Shown piece by piece: positions 10,525 to 20,703 of a stretch of 64,000 nt of DNA; the first letter of the stretch is position 1, and each line of letters begins with the position of its first letter. The notes under the pieces were generated by a model. That model saw only the letters and a list, made by a program, of their open reading frames with translations, was not told the DNA's origin and searched no databases. Where the stretch lies: the NCBI GenBank assembly GCA_016110215.1, contig JADWQD010000017.1, positions 744,001 to 808,000 of the forward strand, read 5' to 3'. This DNA is from Capronia americana. Its lineage: Eukaryota > Ascomycota > Eurotiomycetes > Chaetothyriales > Herpotrichiellaceae. The position numbers and the translations under genes were made by a program.

Positions 10525-13500
10525 GACGATGATGACGGAGTCTTCCTTCAATCTGTACTTCGAATCAAAGGGATGTCGTTGCCGGATGGACTTGAATTCT
10601 GAGAAATGGCCGAGCTTCCGGATCAGGCGTGCATACAATATATGCTTTTCGATTTCCAAGGCCCCCAGGAAAGCCGAGGGTTGATTTATGCTTCTGCAGC
10701 TGACATGCTATACGAGCCGACACGCCTTGTATGACGGGGCGCTGGCGAACCATTTCCCCGTCCGCGTACCCCGCCTTTTGGGCTGGACAGGCACCCAGGC
10801 CAGTGCGGAATCCAGTGCATCAATCCCAAGGCCTTTACTTCGCCCAGACTTAAGCACAGTGGCCAACACGGTATAGTGCGGGATTCCCTTTTGACCGCGA
10901 CTTTGTACGACCTCAACTTCATCCAATGTGTCCCGTTCAAGTCCACGGTTCTGACATATGTCCTGCCTGGTGTTTCTGAATACGAAGCGTCCTGATGTCA
11001 GATTAGCCAGATCAGGAATCCGGGGTTCTGGTCTCGAATCAGGTGATTCCACTCCAATCGGCCGACAGCAGCGGACGCCGGGTGCAGGAGATACGATTGG
11101 TGGCCAGCTCCCCGGCGAATGTTGTGGATATGTAGAATGCTTCACGGCGGGTAGAAGAGCGTTCCAGCAGATGTATCGTGGTTGCAGTCTTTCGATATGG
11201 TATGGCATCTGTCTGCCTTGCCTATTTCCTAAACTGTTGTTGATGTCATCCAGCTCATCATCCCCTTTTTTCTTTCTAGAATTGCTGACTGCTTTACCGC
11301 GTGTAACCGAGTATGCACCGTCTCGCACAAAGGGGCTTTCAGCGTGTGTCGTCCCGCCACCGCGGGGCGTCAGGTTCGGCCTATATCAGCTCCATGGTCA
11401 AGCCATGTTAGCTGTCATCCCTGTTATCGGAAAGGGATAAACTCGGAGTAGGGAGGCACGGTGGAATTGCGCCTCAGGCGTCTCCCGGGCATGTTGTGTG
11501 GCATGTAAACTGAACGAAAAAAGGTGCAGCTCGGCACACGGAACCACACGATCTCTCCGCCCCCGGTTCAGTGTTAGAAATCATCAATCGTTTTGTGTCC
11601 GACAGTCAAAGCACGCCAGAATCGCCGCGGAATGGTGCGCGTCGAAATCTTTGTCGCGGCGACCGTTCCTCAAACCGTATGTTGTCTGCACTGACTGGCT
11701 CGGGTTGTTGCGATACTGCAGGCAAGCTGGGGCGCACGTTGTGATACTTCGTCAGTCTACGAGAGTGGCAGACAACTTCAACCTTGCGATGGCATGTAAA
11801 AGAGACTGTAGACAGCAGAAGTGACTTGGAAATAATTAGGCATCAATAAGGCAAAAGTGAAATACACGCGGCCCGACATTGGACCGAGAAAGACCGTCTT
11901 CTCGCCCAATATCCCGTGGTCAGTTACGGAGTTTGTACCACACTCCCACCGTGCTGAGGCCGCGAGACCGCCTTCGATATGCTGCGAGCTGTTCTCGCTT
12001 CGCATCCACTACGTAAGTAAGTACTGTACGGCTGAAAGGACAACATATTGTCATCTGTTCAGCAAACACTCATTTCAGCGGCACACCTAGAGACACAGGC
12101 GGCGAGCCAGTTTGATCGGTGTGATGATTATATCTCTCCCGTTCCTAGCTACTATGCTACCTTCTCTATCAGGTCTAGAAGCTTGTTCTCGGCCTGGACC
12201 CCTTGAGATTCTCGTCTGGCGTTAGGCTAGGCAGAGGATCTGCTGTGCCCACGCCGCGGATGCAGGTAGAAAGGCCCGGCCCTGCGTGTTGCGAAGAGCG
12301 GTCTTTCTCAAGCTTTTCCAGTCCTGACCACCGGAGGAGGGGTGTACGGTGTTACGGATGGCTTCCTTTCCTATGGCCATCACGGTGCTTCTCCTAAGCC
12401 CGCCCCGACCGCAAAGCCTTCGGTCAGCCACCGCAAAGATGCCCCTTCGGGCTAGAGCCTAGAGCCGCTGATACAAACACCTTCTTGTGGGGAAGGAGCT
12501 CCGCCTCCGCAAATCGATACAGGTGTCTCTGGAGTTTGCGCTGCAGATGGACTTCGAAACGAAGCTCTCAGCATATACGAGTATTGTCCGGGAAGGCGAT
12601 GCAACATGCGTCGTCCGCTGATCATAAAGGCCTGGATGGGGGCCAAAATCCTGCCTCCATTGGCGGAAACCGTTCCCCATCGCGGACTATCTCGTTAACG
12701 GTGACGCGCCCTCCGCAAAACTGCCCCAGGTCTTTCTAGATGCGGGTGATAGGAGGATCAAGGCATGGGATGGCTTTGTTTGCCCCGTCATCTTGATGCT
12801 CTCTTCCCCAGACCCTCGGCCACTTCCTAGTGTAACTGCTCATCGAACCAATCTCAACATGGCGCTGCCCAAGCTCCCTAAGATCTGTGAGTTCACCCTG
12901 ATCAGAGAATGGCCATGCCTTCTTGACATTATCTCCGTCACCAATCCGTCGGCACTGGTACATGCTAACATCGATACCTAGATGAACCTACTTCGTCGCG
13001 TTCATCGCGACGGTATGAGGCATGGTGCCTGGTTTCGATATCTCATCAATGTCTGCGATCATCGGCACGAAACAGTACAACGATGTAGTTGCTCTTTCCC
13101 TCCACGTATGCTCGCAAGACAGTTCTTTCGGAGGGGTTGCTGACGAGCGTCGCGTGAGGGACAGGCGTGAACCATCGGCATTGGCTCGTTGATCACAGGC
13201 TGAATCCTCAATGGGATGACCGTCGGCATCACCAGCCACAGATGCGCCGTCGTCGGAGGCAACCCAAACGTCGTTATCACGGTGTTCGGGAGAAAGGTCA
13301 AGCGCGGGAACTCAATGGGTGAGAGGATGAGCGCAGTCGATGCAGATCGTCCGCTCTTTGATGAGGAGGACGGCGAGGGCGATTGGCAGCGCGAGTTGGC
13401 AGAGCCACCGACATTCTCTCACTATTGTGTGATGGCCAGCAGTTTTATATCACCATCTGAAGCTCCGTCGCGAGGGGTAATTTTGTAGTGGATGACGATA

Positions 13501-13771
13501 GATTTGCGGGGTTCGCTAGGCACCCGGGTTACGCACTCGACCTAAGTTCCTTAGGGGTACCCCAGGCGGCCCTAGCGGCGCCTAACCTCAAGCACCCTAG
13601 CCCACGTGGTCGGCTAGAGGGGCCCTTCCCTCCATCCAGTCGCACTGCTCGAATCTTCTGCGCTTTCCAACTACATTTCAGAGCTGAGGCTAAGTAATGG
13701 TGCTCTGTGCCCTCAACCAACCGTCCATGGATGATGGTCCGAGCCCATCCGCAGACAAGCCAACATGAAAG
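10525..13771. other. Gene-poor 3.2 kb region
   Basis: I find no gene I can support. The longest open frames are 10708-11328 (minus, 206 codons) and 10958-11440 (plus, 160 codons). They overlap on opposite strands and show no recognisable motif. The frames between 12.2 and 13.5 kb are short and broken. The region may be promoter DNA or decayed gene remnants. A dense group of palindromes at 13541-13617 is listed separately. Confidence 0.4.
13541..13617. promoter_or_regulatory. Cluster of palindromes upstream of the XlnR-like gene
   Basis: Three inverted repeats occur within 77 bp, 155-230 bp before the ATG at 13772: CCTAAG-TTC-CTTAGG (13541-13555), GGGGTACCCC (13554-13563) and CTAGCC-N9-GGCTAG (13597-13617). 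The last contains two inverted copies of GGCTAG, which matches the published XlnR consensus GGCTAR. Autoregulation by the downstream XlnR-like protein is therefore an attractive inference, but that protein has a different zinc-cluster sequence. Confidence 0.35.
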
Positions 13772-16522
13772 ATGGGCTCCAAGAAGACCATGCGTCGCCG
13801 GACTCCCGCATCTGCGCCGTGTCCAGAATGTGGCCGCGCATTCTCGCGCAACGACAGCTTGAGTCGCCACCTCAAGACTCATCTCAACCACGCCCAACAG
13901 CGCCCGTTTCACCGCATCATCAATGAGAAGTTCCGCGCTTGCAACCGCTGCCGCCAGTCCAAAACTCGCTGCACGGGGAGCATACCCTGTTCCCGATGCG
14001 AGCAGACAAACGAGGAATGTTCTTACGACCAGAAATTCGCTCCGGGTTCGCTTTCCACGGCCATCTCTTCCACTGCTGGATCTGTCTCTGAGGAAGTCGC
14101 AATGGCCACCTCATCGCCGTCGCCACGTTCGCAACCATCTCGGAGAGAGATTGAGATGGGAGAACGGGTTCCACGAGGCGAAGCTGAAAGCCCACACCTC
14201 GAGGCCAACGACGACACTCCTCTAGCCATGTCCTCGCCCAAGAGCACGAGTGCAATGCTGCACCTTGCTCTGTCGTCAAGTCCGGAAGCCCGAGCAGTAT
14301 TGTTCAACGACGGCAAGGACTTTTCCGTCATCCCATCAACATATGTGTCGCCGACGTTTCACATCCTCGATCCTTATAGCTACAAGTTGCCATCCATCGC
14401 CGATTCTCGTGAAGCACTCACGCCTAGTAGCCAGGCATTTGCTCACTGCAAATACCCGGTCCTTCAATATCTATCGCCTTTTCTGGACAAGGACTTTGGA
14501 AGCGGACTTGCGTGTGATCTTCTGGATACATACTTCTCGAGCGCCTTCCTCAGCCGTATGCACCCCACGTGTCATCACATTCACAATTTCATCCTCCGGA
14601 AGATCGACGTTCTCGATCCTCATCAGCCTCGACAAACCCACCCGGCGCTCCTCGGCAGTATGCTGTTCGTGGCTGTAAGTTACCCTTGTGACATAGTGAC
14701 CATGCCCTCTTGATGTTGTCGTTTTCGCTATATTACTCTGCCAACACAATATATACTGACGGAATTGCCTAGGCCTTTAGCGACAAAGGCCTGTCACTGT
14801 TCAGCGGCCCCGAAGAGAAGGATCGAGTGTGCAAATATTTGAGCTTGCTCACATATCGGCTCCTCAACCCTTCCAAGTATGAACCGCTGTTAAGACAGGA
14901 GGACCTGGGGTTACCCCCGCCTTTCGGGTCGGATTCAGGGTGGAGCAACGACGACTTGCGTCGAGCTTTGGATATTCAAGGCGCGGCGTTCCCGATCTCC
15001 TGGGGCGTGGATTACATCATGGCTCTTATTCATGTTTCGTCAGTTATCTCGGGCAGTGAAAAGAAGGCTGCATCCATCCGATGGTAAGGCATCTTGTGGC
15101 ATCCTGATCCTCTACATCTTTCGTCCCGGCCCAAAAGTCTGACAGCGGCTAGGTGGAACGTTGCTTTCAATCTCGCCAGGGATCTGAAGCTGAATGAAGA
15201 GGTCAAGTCACCGATGATGCCGCACAACGCACCCCATGGTCTCGCCAGCCTTAACTGCAAATGTTCTTTGAGTCAAGACTCCGAGGGAGACTTCTTGAAT
15301 GAAGCCCACCGCGAGGAACGGCGTCGCACTTGGTGGCTTCTGTTCCTCATGGACCGACACCTAGCACTGTGTTACAACAGAAGCCTTGCTCTACTGGAAG
15401 CCGAATGCCGTGATCTCTTACTCCCTCTAGACGACGTGACCTGGCAGTCTGGCGCCCAGCCTCACAGCCATGGCACCAGACCCGACGGGCCTCGATGTAT
15501 GCTGCTACCCTCCGGCAAAGGACGATTCCACGGGCCGCCAAAGACCTGTTCTGGTGTGGGATTGTTCGAATTCTTTTTGCCCCTCATGGTTCATTGCGGT
15601 ACTTTGCTAGACCTGAACAGGTCCCGCTTACATCCTGTCCTGTCCGGTGCTACCATGTGGAGTTCACAAGAACGTGAGATCTTGCATGAACTCGACCAGT
15701 TCCAGGTGACCCTGAACCATGTGACCGGTGGACCGTTCGCAGAAAAGGCTGCCGACAAAGATAACAGTTGGCAACCTTCCACCACGGACGCTGATGATTC
15801 TGAAGCCACACATATCGCCATGACAGTGTTTGGTTATGCGACCCATATCGTCAATGTGCTGCGGATCCTTGTCGGGTCAAAATGTGAGTCATTTATATCT
15901 CGTACTCTGGAGACCGACTCGGTATTCTCGATCAAATCGGGCGAGGAAAGCCTTCGATCCAATCGCGCGGCTGTTTTGTCTGAAGGATGTATCGCTGACA
16001 GGCGCTTGCAGGGGATCCTATCTATCTCTTCGAGGATGCAGATTTCTGGACGTCGTCTCTAGGCTTCAAGGACTCCATGTCTCATACAATGGCTGCCTCT
16101 GAATGTGTCAAAGGGATCTTGGAGTGCGACCCAGACATCAGTTTTATGCCATACTTCTTTGGCATCCAACTCCTCCATGGCAGCCTTCTCCTCTTGCTGG
16201 TGGCATATCGTCTCCAAGCCGATTCTGGTGCAGCCATACTCGCTGCTTGCGAGGCCGTGATAAGAGCCACGGAGGCGTGTTTCGTCACGCTCCCGACCGA
16301 CTATCAGGTAAGTTGGATCGACGTTTCACCCTTCCAGCTCGCCGTATACGTCATATCATTGTGGTGCTGACATCGGAACAGCGGCAATTTCGAAACGTCC
16401 TTCGATCCGCCACAGCCCTGGCAAGGGGGCGAAGAAGCAATCCGCTCGACACCCAGAAACAACTGACATTTGTGCTTGCAAGATATAGGTGGTCGAGGAA
16501 TGGGGCTGGCCTTGCTCGATGA
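13772..16522 (+). CDS. XlnR-like transcription factor with C2H2 finger plus Zn2Cys6 cluster
   Basis: Predicted nuclear regulator of 793 aa. Exons are 13772-14674, 14773-15083, 15153-15883, 16012-16307 and 16382-16522. A C2H2 finger (Cys17, Cys20, His33, His37) is followed directly by a Zn2Cys6 cluster (Cys57, 60, 67, 73, 76, 83; CX2CX6CX5CX2CX6C). From about residue 230 to the end the protein matches the layout of XlnR/Xyr1 regulators: YPVLQYLSPFLD, LACDLLDTYFSSAF, KKAASIRWWNVAFNLARDL, KWDPIYLFEDADFW, FMPYFFGIQLLHGSLLLLL and a C-terminal RYRWSRNGAGLA. Each splice junction falls inside one of these blocks and keeps the frame. XlnR controls xylan and cellulose degradation genes in Aspergillus; whether this paralogue does so is unknown. 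Classical XlnR has only a Zn2Cys6 cluster, so the tandem N-terminal fingers are unusual. Confidence 0.9.
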
Positions 16523-17161
16523 TAGTCGAACGGCATTCTGTCCATTTCGGTACGTCAATGGACGATCTCGAGACTCTCCCATGCCTCCATGCGGCTGAGA
16601 AAAGTGCGACCAATGGGGCGCGATCCAGACCCGAAGCTCTCTACCTGCCAGGGAAACCCCTTCGAAGACCGAAATTGGGCTTCCCGATCATTGGTCTTGA
16701 GCAACGCCTTCGGAGACACTTCAGCTGCGTAGCCACGCGACGTTGTGGTATAATTCCGTTACCTGTCGTGATACATTTTCACAGCCTCATGTCGATGGTG
16801 AGTGACCAGAAGTCTCTCGCTTCGGTTGTCTCTGAGAAGTACCTGGTCACGCTGGTCTTCGCGCGGCACCAAAGAACCCTAAGGCAAGCTAAAAAGTCTT
16901 GTTTACAACTTGGCTGGTTTCGGGCTGGTTTGGCTTTCTTGCCAAGGCTGACAGGCCTATCAACGCGCCGTTCCAGGCGGTCGACGCCAAAATTGGCAAC
17001 CGGATACGAGCTTGTGTTGCGAACCCCCTTTCTCCCAAAGGCGACGACCTCGGGCAATAAACATCGGCGTGTCGTGCTGGGCGTGCCATCACAAGTCCTG
17101 ACATTCAGAGTGGAATTAAGTCTACTAGTGATAGCTGGCTTGACGGCGAATATCGCACAAT
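16523..17161. other. Intergenic region after the XlnR-like gene
   Basis: About 640 bp. Open frames cross it on both strands, but none shows a family signature. It could hold 5' exons of the following Pro-rich gene, whose start is uncertain. Confidence 0.35.
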
Positions 17162-18646
17162 ATGCCATCCCTCGCGCGAAAATCGATGAAGTTCATGAGG
17201 GATGTCTATAATATTGCCGCAAACCCAGACGGCAGTTCGATCCCACCAGTGCCAGCGCATTCACAAGGCTTTCAACCAAGCCAAGGTCTTTCTGACCAGT
17301 TCAATCAGACATACACTCATCAAAAACCACCTCTATCAGCTCATCCAGCATATCCCGTTCCCTCATCTTATATCTACCCTTATGTGGTACCACATCAGGA
17401 ACAGCCGCAGCCTCAGCCGCACGGTTCGTGGAGTGTTCCCCCAACACCAATGTCGCCGCTATCACCGCAACCGGAACACAGCTTCCCGCCAACCACTCAC
17501 AGCTCATCGAATAACATCCCGGCATACGGGTCGCCTCTCTCGCCTTCAGCCTCTTTGTCTCCATCAACGCCGCAAATGTATCACCAGCAGGCGCAACTCT
17601 CTGCGCACCCGCCGCCACTTCCGCAAAGGCCATCGCATCATGGACATTCTTCGTCGTGGCAAGGCTCTTCAGAAGCCGGCCGGCAGAGCCAATCGCAAGT
17701 GGATACGCCGGTAATTGCTCACAGTATGCACGAGTATAACCCAGCCCTGCCATCTCCGATCCAGCCATTCCTGAATGTCCAACATATAGGCCCTGGTTCC
17801 TACCATGGACAAGTGGAGGCTCAGAGCACTAGGCCACCACCACCTCCGCTGCCACCGAGAATCCAGGCTCAGAACACAGATTTTGTGGCTAACCCAGCGG
17901 TACCTGTTTCCATTTCGACCAAGTGGCCAGGTTCCAACCACGAGGGCTATGGATCTATACCACAACTCTCTGGCACAGGCCAATTTGGTCCCTCCGAATG
18001 CTATGAAATGCCCGCCGAGCCTATTTCTGATCGGCCACCAATTCACGAACATCAACGTGTCAACATATCCAACCTTGCAGAATTGCCAGCCTCGGCCCAC
18101 GCTAGTATGTCGCCGCTATCCTCAAGCTTCAATGTGCATACTCCAACAAGCGGATCTACAGCTGGCGCTGTCGAACTTCCAACATCGCCCATTCGACATT
18201 CGAGTCATGACTCAACACATCAAAGGCCGACGTCGATGACGCGCCCGCAAAGATACCACGCAGCAGATGCCGAAGAAGTCGACGGCATACCACTTACGCA
18301 CAGGGACCTAGGCGTCGCACTGCCTCCCTCGACTCTCAGAAGTCCTGTCTATCTCTCCCCGTCTCAAGCTCCACTCTCTGGCAGCACCACAATTTCGTCA
18401 CCCACCCCATCTCTCCAGACATCATCGACTTCTTCATGTCCCTCGGAGCCAGCCTATGATGAATCACACGAACACCTCCAGACTCGTCCCTCCGCGCACG
18501 AACCCAGTGGTGGCCGTGGCCGTTTGGGAAGCCGAAGGACAAGTGCCGCAGCGTTGCCATATCCCGAGGATAACGGGCCAGTCATGATGCCTTTACATTT
18601 CGATTACACGAACAGACAAGGCGCAATGGTCGAAACCTCGAAATGA
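17162..18646 (+). CDS. Pro/Ser-rich disordered protein of unknown function
   Basis: An uninterrupted frame of 494 aa with strongly biased composition (Pro, Ser, His, Gln), as expected for an intrinsically disordered protein. Short proline tracts such as RPPPPPLPPR and many SP/TP dipeptides suggest binding to SH3 or WW partners or phosphorylation. The N-terminus (MPSLARKSMKFMRDVYNIAA) is the only part likely to form a helix. I see no catalytic motif, signal peptide or membrane segment. The frame stays open for almost 1.5 kb and the composition looks selected, so I treat it as a real gene. Met9 or Met12 are alternative starts, and an upstream exon is possible. I do not recognise the family. Confidence 0.72.
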   Translation: MPSLARKSMKFMRDVYNIAANPDGSSIPPVPAHSQGFQPSQGLSDQFNQTYTHQKPPLSAHPAYPVPSSYIYPYVVPHQEQPQPQPHGSWSVPPTPMSPLSPQPEHSFPPTTHSSSNNIPAYGSPLSPSASLSPSTPQMYHQQAQLSAHPPPLPQRPSHHGHSSSWQGSSEAGRQSQSQVDTPVIAHSMHEYNPALPSPIQPFLNVQHIGPGSYHGQVEAQSTRPPPPPLPPRIQAQNTDFVANPAVPVSISTKWPGSNHEGYGSIPQLSGTGQFGPSECYEMPAEPISDRPPIHEHQRVNISNLAELPASAHASMSPLSSSFNVHTPTSGSTAGAVELPTSPIRHSSHDSTHQRPTSMTRPQRYHAADAEEVDGIPLTHRDLGVALPPSTLRSPVYLSPSQAPLSGSTTISSPTPSLQTSSTSSCPSEPAYDESHEHLQTRPSAHEPSGGRGRLGSRRTSAAALPYPEDNGPVMMPLHFDYTNRQGAMVETSK

Positions 18647-19134
18647 GGAATCCTTTGTATTTGTATGGGTATGTGGCGTAGTGCAATGTGAAGTGATGTG
18701 ATACAATAAATGGCAATGCCCAGGCAGATCAGAAAATCCGGAGAAGCTACTGTAAGCTACTACCAGCCAGTCATGGGCATAGTGAGTGAGTGAGTGAATC
18801 GGTGCCGGGCTTTGCAGTCGTCCCGTTTCACACTCTTGGATGTTATATCATGATAATCGATGTCGATTGATCCCCCCAAACACTGACGTCTGATGACAAC
18901 ACATCTCACATGGAACGTCGTTCATTAGCCTGCTTGCGGGATTGAGGAATCAATTCTTCTTTCGGTCTCTTACGTCTTGAGTGGTGAAGATTTAAAAGCC
19001 AATCGAAAACTCCGATGGAACTTTTTTTTCTCGCGCCTTGTTCACGTCTTGGAAGACACCAATCTTTGCTGCTCCCGCGCCTTCCCCCTCTTATATGCCC
19101 TCGCCTTCGAAGATGGTCAGAGTCAGCCCTTTTC
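18647..19134. other. Intergenic region between convergent genes
   Basis: 3' flanks of the Pro-rich gene (plus) and the cysteine-rich secreted gene (minus). The run GTGAGTGAGTGAGTGAA lies near 18783. Nothing else stands out. Confidence 0.4.
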
Positions 19135-19656
19135 TTATGGCGTTGAGCCGACGGCACCAGCGACGGAAAAGGCAGATTTGACCAAGTCCAAATACACCTT
19201 GACAGTGGCCGGCAATGACACGCTCGAAGAAAGCAGACAATTCCCCACCGACGCCTGAGGCAGCCCGCGTCTATCCCACTCTCTGGACACGGACGAGAAA
19301 TTCGGGTATTTGTGCTCGGTGGTGCTGCAATCCAAGATCTGAATTCCCGGGACGACGGTCTGGGCGCACGGATTCTGGATCTCGCACCAATTATAGTCTT
19401 GACATTGGCGGACGCCGCAGAGGATGCTGTCGTCGGGTTCGTCGGCTTTAAATGCCGCGTCGGTACAGGCATCGTAATCTTTGTTGGCAATGCAGAGGCA
19501 GAGATCTTTCACTGCGGAGAAGGCTTCGTACAGGGCCAGAGGCATCATGGCATCGCAGACCGATGGGACCGGTGCCTCCGCCGTACCGGCCTGCGGCATT
19601 GATCGGACCATGTCAGGCGCGAAGAGAAGCGCGAATAATAGAATAGATTGCATCAT
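19135..19656 (-). CDS. Small cysteine-rich secreted protein
   Basis: An intronless frame of 173 aa. The N-terminus (MMQSILLFALLFAPDMVRS) is a clear signal peptide with likely cleavage near residues 19-24. The mature part has eight cysteines between residues 34 and 97 (34, 53, 55, 64, 80, 85, 91, 97), including a CLC pair, plus two more distal ones. Eight cysteines with a CXC recall CFEM-like surface proteins, but the spacing does not fit the CFEM pattern well, so no family is assigned. A role at the cell surface or outside the cell is inferred from the signal peptide. The C-terminal 30 residues may be altered if an unseen 3' intron exists. Confidence 0.7.
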   Translation of the reverse strand: MMQSILLFALLFAPDMVRSMPQAGTAEAPVPSVCDAMMPLALYEAFSAVKDLCLCIANKDYDACTDAAFKADEPDDSILCGVRQCQDYNWCEIQNPCAQTVVPGIQILDCSTTEHKYPNFSSVSREWDRRGLPQASVGNCLLSSSVSLPATVKVYLDLVKSAFSVAGAVGSTP

Positions 19657-20703
19657 CTTGGAGTTGAATGAAACTCGAGATACAATATATTATTCCCTCA
19701 CGGGTGGTGTCTGCTGGATAACGAGAGGAGTATTCTTAGTATGAGAGAGCCTGAAGAACATTACATTCCACATAAAGAGCAACAGGATATAGAAATAGCG
19801 ATCATGGGTCTGGCCAAGATCCTCGTATTGCAGCACGTTCGTTGGCATGTTGTTGTTGTGAGGGACATATTAATCCCATGATTCGTGGCATGATTCTCAT
19901 CTGAATCGCAAGCGCTTGTAGGGTAGATTTTTTCTTCTTTCTTTCTTTTCGGAGCTTTGTCGTTTACGTGTACCTCGTATTAGTCGTATGATGGGTGCGT
20001 GCATCACACCCTCACGCTGGGATTGACACAGCTGAACGTGAACGGCAAGCTTCTTGGCCTTGTTGGGTGCTGAATTGGTTATGTATTTCATGTCCATCGG
20101 ATAGGTGGGGAATTGAACGTGAAAAAGCAAAACAGACAAGAGAAAATAACTTTGTCAGTTCTCATGCAAGCCTTCATTTCGCTCTCGCGGCGTAATACAG
20201 TATGTACGAGTAGAATCCAATAATCAACGACGTTTTACCCAAGTGAATGACTTATTCTTTCCCATCAGACCACTACTCACAGAAACTTGACTTCTGTCCG
20301 CTTCTGGGGCGGTCGATTGCTACGCCTCGTCTGGGCTGCAGGAGGAAATCTCAGCCAATAGAAGGAGTCTAGGGCTTGCATACGAGGTACTGCATCACGA
20401 GTGGCTCAACCGCGGCTGCCACAACATTCGAGAATAAAGCATGGGCTGGCGGAAGAGCCTGCCGCTTAGTGTTGCCTGTCGAGCAAATCTCGCATCTCGG
20501 TGGAAGGGAGGTTCCCAACAACCTCACACGTTGCTATGGTAAATTACTCGTACGAGTACATGAGCATCGACGTCGCACACACCATCTGGGAACCGTCTAG
20601 GCAATATTGGGTACTCACTTCCCGAAGACATCAACCCCCCTGAAGCTGGGGGATGGATTACTTCCTATCTGCTTAATTTCTGACTATTTTATATACCACC
20701 ATC
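19657..20703. other. Intergenic region, about 1 kb
   Basis: I see no gene. The region contains the promoter of the secreted protein, a T/C-rich tract near 19930-19950, and three TACGAG-type motifs (20202-20213, 20381-20390, and a perfect 14-bp palindrome at 20545-20558). Confidence 0.45.
20545..20558. promoter_or_regulatory. Perfect 14-bp palindrome TACTCGTACGAGTA
   Basis: The sequence reads the same on both strands. Half-copies (TACGAGTA, TACTCGTA, TAGTACGAGGTACA) recur in other intergenic gaps of this window (near 6548, 8581, 9078, 20204, 30915, 32362, 46033, 49050 and 50104). It may be a factor-binding site or a dispersed low-complexity element; function unknown. Confidence 0.35.

Noticed and set aside
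10525..10659. Upstream Met at 10659 for the VOC dioxygenase
   Set aside because: The extra 45 residues do not resemble the family N-terminus, whereas MGSMGPTVDF at 10524 does.
10930..10955. A TPsiC-like string (GTTCAAGTCC) suggesting a tRNA
   Set aside because: No matching acceptor, D or anticodon stems could be folded around it.
10708..11440. Opposed open frames of 206 (minus) and 160 (plus) codons
   Set aside because: They overlap, neither shows domain-like sequence or splice continuity, and GC-rich DNA readily yields such frames.
483..18646. Secondary-metabolite biosynthetic cluster
   Set aside because: No polyketide synthase, NRPS, terpene cyclase or prenyltransferase is present; the enzymes fit catabolism better.
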